A stretch of DNA of 64,000 bases from Enterococcus_D sp050529585 (GCF_050529585.1 NZ_CP172882.1:2728001-2792000), one strand, 5' to 3'. Counted from the first letter of the stretch, positions 44,101 through 54,003 are shown. Notes: generated by a model not told the origin, from the sequence alone. Translations and numbers: made by a program.

Positions 44101-45450
44101 TTACATTTCCTGCAAGGATTTCACAACTTCACTTAGTCCCATACCATTGCTGCCTTTGATGACCACACTATCTTTAGGGTCTAAAGTTTTTATTAAGGTA
44201 TCGATCAGCGCACTTTTTTCCGCTTTGGCAAAATAATGAACCTGACCGGAAAACGCGTTTTCTCTCAATCGTTGCTGCAAAGCTTGCATTTCGGAACCAT
44301 ATAAAAAAATGAGTTGAAAGGCATCATCGATATGATCCGCCATGCTTGCATGCATCTTTGCGCTGTCTGGGCCCAATTCCAGCATATCTGCCAACACTGC
44401 GATCCGTCGTCCTTTTAATGGTAATTTCTTGAAACTGTCCAACACCAATCCCATTGCCGTTGGATTGGCATTGTAGACATCACTTAAAATGTCCGCATCA
44501 TTTCCCGCTTTGAGCCATTGGGTCCGATTTTTGGTTAGTTGGAACGCTGCCAATCCAGCTTGGATAGCTGATTCGGGTACGTCAAAATATTTGCCCATGC
44601 CAATCGCGATCAAAGCATTTTTGACATTATAGCCGCCAATCACTGGAATCGTATACTTGACCCCATCTACCGAAAAAACTGTTTCTTGTTGGGCTTCTGC
44701 TAAAATCGTGCCTTGCAGCGCCCCTTCTTCGAGCCCAAAGGTTTCCACGGTCTGCGGCAAGGTCGCTACATAAGGATCGAGCAAAGGTTCATCTGCTGGC
44801 ACCATCATAAAACCGTCTTTCTTTAGACCGGCAGTGATTTCCATTTTAGCCTTAGCAATACCTGCGCGCGAACCGAGATTTTCGATATGTGCCTCACCAA
44901 TCAACGTGATCGCCGCCGCATCGGGTTCTGCCAATAAAGAGAGAACCTCGATTTCTCCCGCATGATCCATCCCCATCTCCAAAATCAATACTTCTGTATC
45001 AGCAGGCGCATGTAAAATCGTCAATGGCAAGCCAAGTTCATTGTTATGATTGCCTTGGGTCTTATAGGTTTTATAGCTTTGGGCCATCACCGCATCTACC
45101 ATATCTTTGGTGGTCGTTTTGCCATTGCTGCCAGTAACACCGATAATCGTGGGGTTGATTTTTTCTTTGTACATTTTTGCTAACGCTTGAAACGCCTCCA
45201 CGGTATCTGTTACACGGATCACCACCATGTCTGTAGGCGGTTGGATCGTTGGGTGGCTCCAAAAGGTGGCGATCGCACCGTTGTCTTTGGCTTGTTGCGC
45301 AAACTCGTGTCCATCTCGGCCGCCTGCTAAAGGGACAAAGAGGCTGTTTTCTTTGATCAAGCGACTATCAAACTCAACAGAGGCAAGGATGGTCGGGTCA
45401 TTGATTTCTTGGTCGAATAAAGCAGCGACTTCTCGTATCGTAAGGTTCAT
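44101..45450 (-). CDS. murF: UDP-N-acetylmuramoyl-tripeptide--D-alanyl-D-alanine ligase
   Basis: 449 aa Mur ligase. The ATP loop is GVTGSNGKTTTK (104-115), followed by GNHNNELGLPLT and the Mg-binding AHIENLGS. It adds the Ddl product D-Ala-D-Ala to the muramyl tripeptide in the cytoplasm. The ATG has AAAGGAG 8 bases upstream. A terminator separates it from ddl. Confidence 0.96.
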   Translation of the reverse strand: MNLTIREVAALFDQEINDPTILASVEFDSRLIKENSLFVPLAGGRDGHEFAQQAKDNGAIATFWSHPTIQPPTDMVVIRVTDTVEAFQALAKMYKEKINPTIIGVTGSNGKTTTKDMVDAVMAQSYKTYKTQGNHNNELGLPLTILHAPADTEVLILEMGMDHAGEIEVLSLLAEPDAAAITLIGEAHIENLGSRAGIAKAKMEITAGLKKDGFMMVPADEPLLDPYVATLPQTVETFGLEEGALQGTILAEAQQETVFSVDGVKYTIPVIGGYNVKNALIAIGMGKYFDVPESAIQAGLAAFQLTKNRTQWLKAGNDADILSDVYNANPTAMGLVLDSFKKLPLKGRRIAVLADMLELGPDSAKMHASMADHIDDAFQLIFLYGSEMQALQQRLRENAFSGQVHYFAKAEKSALIDTLIKTLDPKDSVVIKGSNGMGLSEVVKSLQEM

Positions 45451-45469
45451 TGGTTTATCTCCTTTGTTT

Positions 45470-45530
45470 AAAAAAAGAAAGCCAAGGATCGCTTCAAGTA
45501 TTTCCTTGAGTTGAGCTGGCTTTCTTTTTT
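45470..45530. terminator. Terminator between ddl and murF
   Basis: AAAGAAAGCCA / TGGCTTTCTTT outer stem and an inner CAAGG/CCTTG pair, with T-rich flanks on both strands. It would end most ddl transcripts. Confidence 0.8.
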
Positions 45531-45531
45531 A

Positions 45532-46584
45532 TTATTCGACGTTGGTCAAAAATGCGCGTCGTTGGTTAAAGCGGTTCATCCCTAATTGGATCAACTCTTC
45601 GATCAGATCACCATAAGGCAATCCGGTTTTTTCCCATAAAAGAGGATACATGCTGAATTCGGTGAACCCTGGCATGGTATTCAATTCATTTAAGAACAAT
45701 TCGTTTTTGTTGGTCAAAAAGAAATCACAGCGACTCAGTCCACTGCCGCCTAACATTGTATAAGCTTTTTTAGCAAATTCTTGTGCTTTGGCTTGTGTTT
45801 CATCAGGGATTTGCGCAGGGATCTGCATCTCGATCCGGTTATCGATATATTTTGAATTATAATCATAGAAAGCGACATCTTTGACGATTTCTCCAGGCAT
45901 TGTCGTGCGCACATCTTCATTGCCCAATACAGCGACTTCAATTTCTCTGGCTTCGATGCCTTGTTCAACGATGGCACGTATATCATAGCGATACGCTTCT
46001 TGCAACGCATTTTGCAATTCTTCCCGATTTTCTGCTTTGGAAATACCAACGCTTGACCCCATATTCGCTGGCTTCACGAACATTGGATACAACAAACTGC
46101 CTTCGCATTGATCAAAGATTTTTTTTGGGTTTTCTTTCCATGCGTTCTTTAGGACCGGCACATAAGGTACTTGCGGAATCCCAGCAGCTTGCAAAATATA
46201 TTTGGTCATGATTTTATCCATGCCACAAGCACTGGTCAAGACACCAGCACCGATATATGGCATCCCAATCGTTTCTAAGAAACCTTGGATGGTACCATCT
46301 TCGCCATTTGGCCCATGAAGCAATGGAAAAACGATCGCATCTTCTTCATAGATCGCCCCTGGCTGAATGACTTCCCCTTTGTCTTCATTGGACAAATCCA
46401 GTATCTCTTTAGATGTAGGTGCTTCTGTGAGTAGCGGGCCTTTCAACCATTGCCCCTTTTTGGTGATCATTACTAATTGAACTTGGTAGTAAGTATAATA
46501 TACAGCATTGACTACTGAAAAAGCGGATAGCAGCGAGACATCGTGTTCCGCACTGCGTCCCCCATATAATAAGATGATTTTCAA
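45532..46584 (-). CDS. ddl: D-alanine--D-alanine ligase
   Basis: 350 aa ATP-grasp enzyme. EHDVSLLSA near the N-terminus, LLHGPNGEDGTIQG (about 89-102), and an omega loop with YDYNSKY, the form found in D-Ala-D-Ala ligases rather than the D-lactate or D-serine (Van) ligases. The C-terminal NELNTMPGFT is conserved. It starts with TTG, 8 bases after AGGAGG. It feeds MurF encoded next door. Confidence 0.95.
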   Translation of the reverse strand: MKIILLYGGRSAEHDVSLLSAFSVVNAVYYTYYQVQLVMITKKGQWLKGPLLTEAPTSKEILDLSNEDKGEVIQPGAIYEEDAIVFPLLHGPNGEDGTIQGFLETIGMPYIGAGVLTSACGMDKIMTKYILQAAGIPQVPYVPVLKNAWKENPKKIFDQCEGSLLYPMFVKPANMGSSVGISKAENREELQNALQEAYRYDIRAIVEQGIEAREIEVAVLGNEDVRTTMPGEIVKDVAFYDYNSKYIDNRIEMQIPAQIPDETQAKAQEFAKKAYTMLGGSGLSRCDFFLTNKNELFLNELNTMPGFTEFSMYPLLWEKTGLPYGDLIEELIQLGMNRFNQRRAFLTNVE

Positions 46585-46778
46585 AAGAATTTCCTCCTGT
46601 ATTGATTGTTTCTACCAAACTAAGTCTTCCACATTTTAGCACAAAATCAGCAAATCGGCACTAAATCTTCGTCAAAAATCTTTGAAGCGTCTCATTGCAA
46701 ATGAGCCGTGAGTTGAATGTTTTTCAATTTGTCAGTAAGATGAACTATATCAAGGTGTGAATGTTGAGGTGTGAAAAA

Positions 46779-48521
46779 ATGACAGAAGAGAAAATCCCGT
46801 CTAGAGGGATCCGCTTGAAACAAATTTTACAAGTCTTCATGAAATATAAAGTACTGCAAAACATCAGTAGACAGCAGCACCCAGAAATGGTGCGGCAAGC
46901 TTTTGAAGAATTAGGTCCAACCTTCATCAAAATCGGCCAAATGCTTTCCGTACGGACAGACTTATTGACCCCGGATTTTGCCGCAGCCTTCAAACAACTG
47001 CAAGACAATGTCAAAAGCGACCCTTTCGAAGAAGTCAAAACATTAGTTGAAGCCGAATTGCTGCAACCACTAACTGCTGTGTTCGCCTCATTTGATCAAC
47101 TGCCAGTCGCTTCTGCCTCGATTGGGCAAGCACACCACGCCGTGTTGCGGTCTGGAGAAGAAGTGATCGTGAAAGTCCAGCATCCTGGGATCATCGCAGA
47201 TATCGAAGTCGATTTGAACCTTTTCGAAAAAGCCATTCCGTTGATCCGTTCAGTGCCTGAAGCCAATGTTGTCGATTTAAAGAGTGTGTTAAGTGAGGTT
47301 CGCCGCTCATTGGCCAACGAAACCAATTTCTTGCAAGAAATGGCCAATGCACAAGAATTTTATCGGGACAACCAACAAGATCCGCAATTATCCATCCCGA
47401 AAGTCTATCCTGAGTGGTGTACCCAAAAAGTCTTAGTCATGGATTATATGTCTGGCGAAAGTTTGAACTGTTTACTGACTAGAGATGAAAAAGAATTAGT
47501 ATATGAGAATCAAACGGTCAAGGACGTCAAAAAAGCGATTGGTACATTGCTAGTGAAAAACTTTATGAAACAAGTCTTTGAAGATGGCTTTTTCCATGCG
47601 GATCCGCATCCAGGAAACATCTTTCTCCATGTCTTTGCTGATTCAGAACATCGTCCCCATCCCTTTCAATTAAAACAACGTGTCGGGGTTTTAGGTGGCG
47701 TAGATTATGCATTGAAATGGCAAGATGAAACTGTCTTGCCCCCTTATCAGGTTATCTTTTTAGATTTCGGCATGATGGGGCATTTGGATCAATCCTTGCG
47801 CAGTCGACTAGCGGATGCATTGATTGCACTTTATACCCAGGATACACAAGAAGTAGGTAAAGCCGTCTTGCGCTTATGCGGCAAGCAAGGTGATGCATTC
47901 GATGAAGTATTGTTTTACCAAGACCTGCAGCACTTTGTCGAAAACTACTATAATATGCCGTTAAAAGATATCGATCTACAAAAAGTCATGGGAGAGGTCA
48001 TCAAAATCTGCCACGACAATCACTTGCAAATGAATCGAGATGTCACTTTACTGATCAAAGCTTTTGGTACCTTAGAAGGGGTCATCAAAGCTTTAGATCC
48101 TGATTTATCCATGATGGAAGTCACGCAGCCCTTTGCCCAAAAATATTTCTTGGCCCAATTCGATATGGCTGAGGAATTGAAGAAAAGTACCCTTGCCACC
48201 GCCAAAAGCATTCGGGCACTTGGTCGTATTCCTGACCGCGCAATGGCTGTACTGGATACCTTCGCCACCGGCAAACATCGTTTGAATCTAGAAATTCGCG
48301 AACAAAAACAGTTATTGGATCGTTTTGACAAGATGGTCAATCGCTTAGTGATCGGCATCATTTTGGCTGCAGTTATCTTAAGTTCATCTTTACTGGTAGT
48401 CGCCAGTCCGGAAAAAGGCGATTTTGTACATCGGATGGGTATTTTCGGCTTTTGTTTGGCCTTTATCACTTGTGTGTTGTTGGCGGGCAAATATTTTTAT
48501 GATCATTTTCGCAAAAAATAA
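46779..48521 (+). CDS. ABC1/UbiB (AarF) family protein kinase-like protein
   Basis: 580 aa. The N-terminal KxGQ motif (FIKIGQMLSVRTDLL, about 51-65) and the Ala-rich loop SASIGQAH are family marks; further on come the catalytic FFHADPHPGNI and the DFG-like LDFGMMG. Two hydrophobic segments close the protein (about 525-570). The family acts in isoprenoid lipid and quinone biology as an atypical ATPase; the role in this organism is unclear. An extra loop (about 295-330) between catalytic motifs is visible. The ATG is 7 bases after GAGGTG. Confidence 0.9.
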   Translation: MTEEKIPSRGIRLKQILQVFMKYKVLQNISRQQHPEMVRQAFEELGPTFIKIGQMLSVRTDLLTPDFAAAFKQLQDNVKSDPFEEVKTLVEAELLQPLTAVFASFDQLPVASASIGQAHHAVLRSGEEVIVKVQHPGIIADIEVDLNLFEKAIPLIRSVPEANVVDLKSVLSEVRRSLANETNFLQEMANAQEFYRDNQQDPQLSIPKVYPEWCTQKVLVMDYMSGESLNCLLTRDEKELVYENQTVKDVKKAIGTLLVKNFMKQVFEDGFFHADPHPGNIFLHVFADSEHRPHPFQLKQRVGVLGGVDYALKWQDETVLPPYQVIFLDFGMMGHLDQSLRSRLADALIALYTQDTQEVGKAVLRLCGKQGDAFDEVLFYQDLQHFVENYYNMPLKDIDLQKVMGEVIKICHDNHLQMNRDVTLLIKAFGTLEGVIKALDPDLSMMEVTQPFAQKYFLAQFDMAEELKKSTLATAKSIRALGRIPDRAMAVLDTFATGKHRLNLEIREQKQLLDRFDKMVNRLVIGIILAAVILSSSLLVVASPEKGDFVHRMGIFGFCLAFITCVLLAGKYFYDHFRKK

Positions 48522-48568
48522 TAAAAACCATCAAGCACGCATGTCCACTGCTGCCTGATGGTTTTTAT
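48522..48568. terminator. Bidirectional terminator
   Basis: AAAAACCATCA / TGATGGTTTTT stem between the convergent UbiB-type and YaiI-type genes; it overlaps the latter's stop codon. Confidence 0.8.
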
Positions 48569-49017
48569 TTTGCTTGTGTTTCCCTGATCGCGGCTTCAAA
48601 TACTGTTTCAAAATGCAAACGATCTTCTTTGGTAAAAGGTTTGGGCCCTTTGGTCCGTTTCCCTGCTTTTCGCATTTGGGCACCTAAGTAACGCTGTCCT
48701 AATAAGAAGTCAATCGTTTCCTTTAAATATTCTGTGCCATTGTGATGAAACACCCGCGCAGATTTTGGCAAGACCAAAGAAGCCAAACCATAATCTTGGG
48801 TCACCAAGAAATCACCCGCTTGGATTTCTTTGACGATCTCGTAATCGGCTCGATCAGACCCTTTGTCTACATAAATGAATTGAACATGGGCAGGAAACTC
48901 TTTCTTGGTGTAGTGATCAACACTTGTTACGATCATCACTGGCAAGTGATACTTCGCCCCAAGCGCGATCACTTCATTTTTGACAGGTGAACCATCCCCA
49001 TCGATCAGCAGTCGCAT
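48565..49017 (-). CDS. YaiI/YqxD family protein (DUF188)
   Basis: 150 aa. Begins MRLLIDGDGSPVKNEV with the conserved acidic DGD; further acidic conserved blocks are DKGSDRADYEIV and VTQDYGLASLVL. The fold is PIN-like and a nuclease role has been suggested, but none is proven. Single gene. Confidence 0.9.
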   Translation of the reverse strand: MRLLIDGDGSPVKNEVIALGAKYHLPVMIVTSVDHYTKKEFPAHVQFIYVDKGSDRADYEIVKEIQAGDFLVTQDYGLASLVLPKSARVFHHNGTEYLKETIDFLLGQRYLGAQMRKAGKRTKGPKPFTKEDRLHFETVFEAAIRETQAK

Positions 49018-49073
49018 ACGTGTTTACCTCACTTTTTTCTTTATATTGTACGGTTCCTCGGGTGATTATGCAA

Positions 49074-49116
49074 GCAGAGGTATTGTCAGGCACAACGCCA
49101 TCAACAATACCTCTGC
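49074..49116 (-). terminator. Hairpin after the ABC transporter genes
   Basis: Thirteen-bp perfect stem GCAGAGGTATTGT / ACAATACCTCTGC just after the ATPase stop. It lacks a clear T run, so it may act as a transcript-end stabiliser rather than a strong terminator. Confidence 0.55.
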
Positions 49117-49128
49117 TTCGATTATCCT

Positions 49129-49800
49129 TTAATTTGCAGGCTCAATGACCGAAAACTTGCGGTCTTTCAATTCATAAACAACATCGCAGGCTTTGGCTAC
49201 TTCTTGTTCATGGGTCACCAAAATAATACATTTATTTTGTTCATGAGCGATTTCTTGGAACAACTTCACGATTTCTTTTGAAGTTGTTTCGTCTAAGTTT
49301 CCAGTTGGTTCATCGGCAACGATCAATTCGTGTTCACAGCAAAGTGCACGAACGATTGCTACACGCTGCTGCTGTCCACCCGACAGTTGCGTCACTTTTT
49401 TCATGGCCAGTTCTTCAGTAATACCGACTTTTGCTAAGTTTGCCAATGCATAGGCTTTTTTGTCTGCTTGTTGTGATTTGGCGATGGCCATTGCCGTTGT
49501 CACATTATCTAAAGCGGACATATAAGGCAGCAAATTATAGGCTTGAAAAACGATTGAGACATCTTTGCGGCGGTATTCCCGCAAACCAATTTTGGCCAGC
49601 GTCTCTTCATTGTACAAAATTTTGCCTTCTTTTGGCGTGTCCAGACCAGTGATCAATGATAAGAATGTCGTTTTACCCGATCCGCTAGATCCTAGGATCG
49701 CGTACATTTTACCAGGCTCAAATGTTAAATCTACCTGACGAAATAATGCTTCTGATTCTGTTTGATACCAATAACCTAGTTGTTCTGTGCGTAATGTCAT
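49129..49800 (-). CDS. ABC transporter ATP-binding protein (MacB/LolD type)
   Basis: 223 aa. Walker A GSSGSGKT (37-44), signature LSGGQQQR (139-146), Walker B LIVADEP and the H-loop HEQ. It belongs to the group that drives FtsX-like permeases without transporting through a channel. It follows the permease gene by 10 bases. Confidence 0.92.
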   Translation of the reverse strand: MTLRTEQLGYWYQTESEALFRQVDLTFEPGKMYAILGSSGSGKTTFLSLITGLDTPKEGKILYNEETLAKIGLREYRRKDVSIVFQAYNLLPYMSALDNVTTAMAIAKSQQADKKAYALANLAKVGITEELAMKKVTQLSGGQQQRVAIVRALCCEHELIVADEPTGNLDETTSKEIVKLFQEIAHEQNKCIILVTHEQEVAKACDVVYELKDRKFSVIEPAN

Positions 49801-49810
49801 GATATCCCTC

Positions 49811-51292
49811 CTATGAAACCAAGATTTTTTTCGGATTTAAGCGTAAGATGCCCGCTGAGGAAAGAATAATCGAGCCGAAGCTGATGCCCAATCCCATCAA
49901 TGCCAGTAAGCCGATCTCTTCCACCGAAACTGTGATGTCCAACGATTGCACTTCTTCCGATTGTGTGAATGAAGGGAAGCCGCCGCCATTGCCCATTTGC
50001 TGCATCCCGCCACCGCCAGGACCGCCATTTTCAGTTGCTTGATTGGTTGGATTGGTTGTTGTTTCTGTTTGCTGCGCCAATAATTGCTCGCCAACAACAT
50101 TCCCAACAAGATTTCCGCTCGCTGCTGCAATCCCCAAAGCAAAGATCATGCAAATAAAGATTTCAGTGAAAAATTGGAAAATCACTTTTGCTCGTGATTC
50201 ACCTAATGACAACAAAACGCCAATTTCATAGCGACGTTCCCGAATCGACATCATCACGATCAATGTCAAAATGATCACACCAGCTGCTGCTACCAAAATA
50301 ATGATATTTTTGGCAAAGCTAGCCACATTGTTCAATGGGGTCAACATTGATTGATATTGTTGATCGTTCGATTGAATGCTATACGTGTCCGTGTCGATCA
50401 AGCCTTCCGCTTCTGCCACAAATGCATCCATTTCTGAAGGGTCGCTTAATGTATAGGTTGCTGAATCGATCGTCCCTTCATTGCCACTCAGCGTATTCGC
50501 CAATGTGTAGGAAGCAAATAGCGTATTGGACGGATTCAAGAAACTGAACATTTGGCTCATGCTATTACCGACTTCTGATGTTTCGTAGATTCCTTTGATC
50601 GTCACTTCGACTTCATTATCCTCACTATCTGTGATCGTGAAAGTATCACCTACTGCAAGATCATTGGCTTCAGCTAGCGTCGATTCGATGACCACGTGGT
50701 TGGTGCCTTCGTCATCTGCTGTAATCCCATCACCATCTGTCAGTGCGGCTGTACCGTCAGAAAAATTTGTATATGCTGCAGTTGTTGAGACACCCGTGAT
50801 TTGGAAATCGCCAGAACTCATTTCGCCGCCTGGCATTCCACCTGGCATGCCGCCCATTTGATTGGTGTCGCCACTCGAATCAGATGTGGTTGTTTCGCTA
50901 TCTGAACTAGAGATGGCTTCAATGCCGCTGACCGCATCTGCCGCTGTGCTGACTTCAAAACTATATGAAGCCACACCCGCTAAGTCTGCAATTGCTTGGG
51001 CATCCTCGATTGCTACAGGCGTTGATTGAAAACTTCCAGGACCTGGGCGGGCATCTTCACTCTCACTATCAGAAGAATCTGTCCCTTGTTGAAAGGCTTG
51101 TTCTCGATTTGCTTGTAAAGTTACGGTTGCACCCACACTCTTTTGGGCATTTTCTGTAGCCACCAACGCCGCACTTCGAATGGTCAAACCCGCTAAAACA
51201 AAAATCAAAATAGCTGAAAAAACTGCGATCAGCAGAATCGTTCTGCCTTTTTTGGCCCACACACTTTGCAGACCACGTTTAAAAAAATTCAT
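49811..51292 (-). CDS. FtsX/MacB-like ABC transporter permease with Gly/Met-rich extracellular segments
   Basis: 493 aa. One N-terminal membrane helix (about 20-42), a large extracytoplasmic MacB-type domain (about 43-320), and three C-terminal helices. Two low-complexity runs stand out: NQMGGMPGGMPGGEM (about 144-158) and a Gly/Gln/Met stretch before the last helix. AGGAGG lies upstream of the ATG. A TTAAG direct repeat 10 bases before the -10 suggests control by the two-component system encoded 3.5 kb away. Substrate unknown; it may handle the neighbouring lipoprotein or a cell-surface glycan. Confidence 0.88.
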   Translation of the reverse strand: MNFFKRGLQSVWAKKGRTILLIAVFSAILIFVLAGLTIRSAALVATENAQKSVGATVTLQANREQAFQQGTDSSDSESEDARPGPGSFQSTPVAIEDAQAIADLAGVASYSFEVSTAADAVSGIEAISSSDSETTTSDSSGDTNQMGGMPGGMPGGEMSSGDFQITGVSTTAAYTNFSDGTAALTDGDGITADDEGTNHVVIESTLAEANDLAVGDTFTITDSEDNEVEVTIKGIYETSEVGNSMSQMFSFLNPSNTLFASYTLANTLSGNEGTIDSATYTLSDPSEMDAFVAEAEGLIDTDTYSIQSNDQQYQSMLTPLNNVASFAKNIIILVAAAGVIILTLIVMMSIRERRYEIGVLLSLGESRAKVIFQFFTEIFICMIFALGIAAASGNLVGNVVGEQLLAQQTETTTNPTNQATENGGPGGGGMQQMGNGGGFPSFTQSEEVQSLDITVSVEEIGLLALMGLGISFGSIILSSAGILRLNPKKILVS

Positions 51293-51322
51293 GGCGCTTC
51301 CTCCTATATCTAACGTAAGCCG

Positions 51323-51354
51323 ACTATACTTGTTTTAACTTAATAGAAACTTAA
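51323..51354 (-). promoter_or_regulatory. Promoter with response-regulator box, ABC operon
   Basis: On the minus strand TTAAG-N6-TTAAG (51339-51354), then 10 bases, then TATAGT. The direct repeat takes the place of the -35, as in OmpR/PhoB-type activated promoters. The same layout occurs at 54747-54778. Confidence 0.6.
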
Positions 51355-51365
51355 ACCACCCACAC

Positions 51366-51413
51366 AAAAAATGACAGCACAACATTGATCCTTGGATCGC
51401 TCTTGTGCTGCCT
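51366..51413 (-). terminator. Terminator of the Cthe_2159-type lipoprotein gene
   Basis: GGCAGCACAA / TTGTGCTGTC stem with an inner GATC pairing, followed on the minus strand by ATTTTTTG. Confidence 0.85.
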
Positions 51414-51447
51414 ATCAAAACTGCTGATTTATATTACTGGCAACCCA

Positions 51448-53310
51448 TTAGCGGCCAAAACCGCCGCCACCCATTTGATTGCTGGATGCTGTTTCACCAG
51501 ATTGTGTCAAATTGACAATCGTATCTGTCACTGGCAGTATCCCTAGTTCAGTACCCTCTGATACGTTACCACCCGCGTAATAGCCAAAGGTTGACTCACC
51601 ATCATTGCTGCCGCCGCTGACCAATGTATACGAGCTGTCAGTCAGATCTGGTGTGGAGATGACGACATGTTGATAGTTTTTGCTTGGTGCGTAAGAAACA
51701 ATCGTGTTCCCGTCACTGTCCAACAAAGTCACTAAATTATCTGCAGCTTGCGACTGATCAAAGGCGATCGCCACGGATTGTTGGGTACCATCGCTGACAT
51801 TCATCGCCATGTCTGCGGTACCAGCTGCCAATAAGACACCACCGGTTATTTCAAACGTACCATTATAATCTAACGCGCCATTGCCGCCGGACGTTGGCCC
51901 ATTAACGATCGCTGTGCCACCACTCATGGTCACATTGCCGTTACTGTCGAGGCCATCACCTTCTGCATCAATCACGAGTGTTCCACCAGTGATATTCACT
52001 TCTTTGCTATCATCTGCTACATCACCGCCGCCAGGTTGACCACCAAAACTATCTTGGCCAAATAGTCCCGTACTTTCATCTGTATCGCTGCCGCCGCCAG
52101 CATTGACCCCATCGTCACTGGAAACCACTTGCGTTGTACCGCCCGCAATATTGATGACACTTGCTTCTAATCCTTCATAAGATTTTTCAATCGAAATCTC
52201 GCCATCATTGATTGTCAATTCATTGTCTGCATGGATCCCATCGTCACCGCTATTGGCTGTGAGCGTCCCACCAGAAATCGTGATCGTATCATTTGCATGC
52301 AGGCTATCATCGGCACTATCGATGGTATACGTCCCACTGCTGATAACCATTGCACCACCAGCTTTCAGTCCTTTATAACTTTCATCGGTACTGATCGATT
52401 GACTTTGGGCGCCATCCGCTGTTTGAATCGTGATATCGGCATTTTGGCTACTCAAATTGGTTTCGGCTTGGATTCCATCACGGCCGCTTTGGATCGTAAA
52501 GGTTCCACCATCGATTGCTACATACCCTTTGGCCGTATCTTCGGTATTGTTGGCTTGGATCCCATCGCCTTCTTCCGTAGTCAATGTGTATTGTCCCGCT
52601 AAAATAGAGACGGAATCTTTGCCCTTGATGGCATTGTTTTTGGCTGTGATCTCATAGGTGCCGCCAGCTAAAACCAAATCATCTTTACTGCGGATCCCAT
52701 TGCTGTAATTGCCCGTGACCACCAGTTTGCCCTCACCATTGATCGATAAGTCTTCTTTACTATAAAATACGGCATCCGGCTCCGTTTCGCCATCAGCCAG
52801 CACGTAATCACTGCCATCCGTCAACGTGTTCGTCGTATCGCTTGCCAATGTTGTGATCACTTTTTCAGCTTGTTCCACCACAACAGCAGCGCCTGAATCA
52901 TTGGTGATCGTGACACCATTGAAAATCAAATGTACTTTGGCTTCTTTGTCTACATTCACCACCAATTGACCGTTACTCAACGACCCACTGACGACATAGG
53001 TACCTTCTTGCGTGATCGTGACCGTTTGTCCGTCTACAGTTACGCCGTCTACTGCTTCAGTATCCCCATCATTTAAGGTAATCTGTGTGGCAGCTGCTTC
53101 ATCATAAGACGCATCCACATCTTCGTCTTCATAGGTACCATAATAATCGGTAGAATCATCTAAGGTTGTCGAAACATTTGTCACAGTGGCAGCAGAACCA
53201 CTCGTTGCTGCTGCAGCCGTTGCGCTTGTACTTGTTGAAGTGGTATCTGACTGAGCGCATGCACCTAGTAGTAAAGTAGACAGCAATAACGGATAAATGA
53301 TTTTTTTCAT
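51448..53310 (-). CDS. Secreted lipoprotein with Cthe_2159-type carbohydrate-binding domain
   Basis: 620 aa. Lipobox LGAC (cysteine near residue 18) and a long Ser/Thr/Ala linker, then right-handed beta-helix repeats (GGTYEITAKNNAIKGKDSV, GGTFTIQSGRDGIQAE, SGTYTIDSADDSLHAN and so on) typical of Cthe_2159 proteins, whose prototype binds acidic polysaccharide and metal. It ends NQMGGGGFGR; the same NQMGG motif is in the neighbouring permease. The ATG follows GGAGGA by 8 bases. Third gene of the VTC-DUF4956-lipoprotein operon. Its ligand is unknown. Confidence 0.85.
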   Translation of the reverse strand: MKKIIYPLLLSTLLLGACAQSDTTSTSTSATAAAATSGSAATVTNVSTTLDDSTDYYGTYEDEDVDASYDEAAATQITLNDGDTEAVDGVTVDGQTVTITQEGTYVVSGSLSNGQLVVNVDKEAKVHLIFNGVTITNDSGAAVVVEQAEKVITTLASDTTNTLTDGSDYVLADGETEPDAVFYSKEDLSINGEGKLVVTGNYSNGIRSKDDLVLAGGTYEITAKNNAIKGKDSVSILAGQYTLTTEEGDGIQANNTEDTAKGYVAIDGGTFTIQSGRDGIQAETNLSSQNADITIQTADGAQSQSISTDESYKGLKAGGAMVISSGTYTIDSADDSLHANDTITISGGTLTANSGDDGIHADNELTINDGEISIEKSYEGLEASVINIAGGTTQVVSSDDGVNAGGGSDTDESTGLFGQDSFGGQPGGGDVADDSKEVNITGGTLVIDAEGDGLDSNGNVTMSGGTAIVNGPTSGGNGALDYNGTFEITGGVLLAAGTADMAMNVSDGTQQSVAIAFDQSQAADNLVTLLDSDGNTIVSYAPSKNYQHVVISTPDLTDSSYTLVSGGSNDGESTFGYYAGGNVSEGTELGILPVTDTIVNLTQSGETASSNQMGGGGFGR

Positions 53311-53325
53311 CAAAAATTCCTCCTT

Positions 53326-54003
53326 CTATAACTCATCGCGGTTCGCTGCAGCTTTCCCCAATACGACTGGGAGATTGCCATTGCGAATGCGTACTTCATC
53401 AATGATTTGCTTTTCTTGCGATTGGTCTTTCAACAGCAAGTGGTAGCGCAATTCATATAAACTCCCCATCGTTGTGGTCCGAACAGAATCTAACTTCGCA
53501 GAATGGGCATACTTTTCAAAGATATCGTCAAACAATTGCGGATAGTCCAGATCTTCAGGAATGGTTACTTTCAACTCTCGTTCAGCCGTTTTTTGACGAT
53601 CACCAAAAGGCATTGTATATAGGGCAATCAAGAATAGTGCTACGATCACTGAAAAAACAACCACATAACCGACGTAGCCCATCCCCGTCGCCAAACCGAT
53701 CCCCATAGACCAAAAGACACTCGCAATCTCTCTAGAACCTCCCGGTACCGAGCGGAAACGGATTAAGCTGAAAGCACCGAGGATCGCTACCCCGGTTCCT
53801 AAATTACCATTGACCAGCATAATCACTGATTGAACAAGAATCGGCAAAACGGCCAAAGTGATCACAAAATTTTTGGTATATACATTCTTGATCATATGCA
53901 CGAAAGCGACCAATAACCCCAAAATCAGTGATGCCGCCACACAAATCAACAGGCTCCCCCATTCTAGCGAACTGGTATCTCCTGAAAACAAACTAGATAA
54001 CAT
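53326..54003 (-). CDS. DUF4956 membrane protein
   Basis: 225 aa with four hydrophobic segments (about 17-39, 47-66, 70-90, 105-135) and the conserved block GAFSLIRFRSVPGGSREIA (about 85-103), then a cytoplasmic C-terminal domain. The family nearly always accompanies VTC-type polymerases. The start overlaps the VTC gene end by 11 bases, with AGGAGG inside it, so the two are coupled. Confidence 0.88.
   Translation of the reverse strand: MLSSLFSGDTSSLEWGSLLICVAASLILGLLVAFVHMIKNVYTKNFVITLAVLPILVQSVIMLVNGNLGTGVAILGAFSLIRFRSVPGGSREIASVFWSMGIGLATGMGYVGYVVVFSVIVALFLIALYTMPFGDRQKTAERELKVTIPEDLDYPQLFDDIFEKYAHSAKLDSVRTTTMGSLYELRYHLLLKDQSQEKQIIDEVRIRNGNLPVVLGKAAANRDEL

Noticed and set aside
45532..46584. 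VanC/VanA-type vancomycin resistance ligase
   Set aside because: The omega loop reads YDYNSKY as in D-Ala-D-Ala ligases, and no vanH, vanX, vanT or vanXY genes are nearby; the context is the housekeeping ddl-murF.
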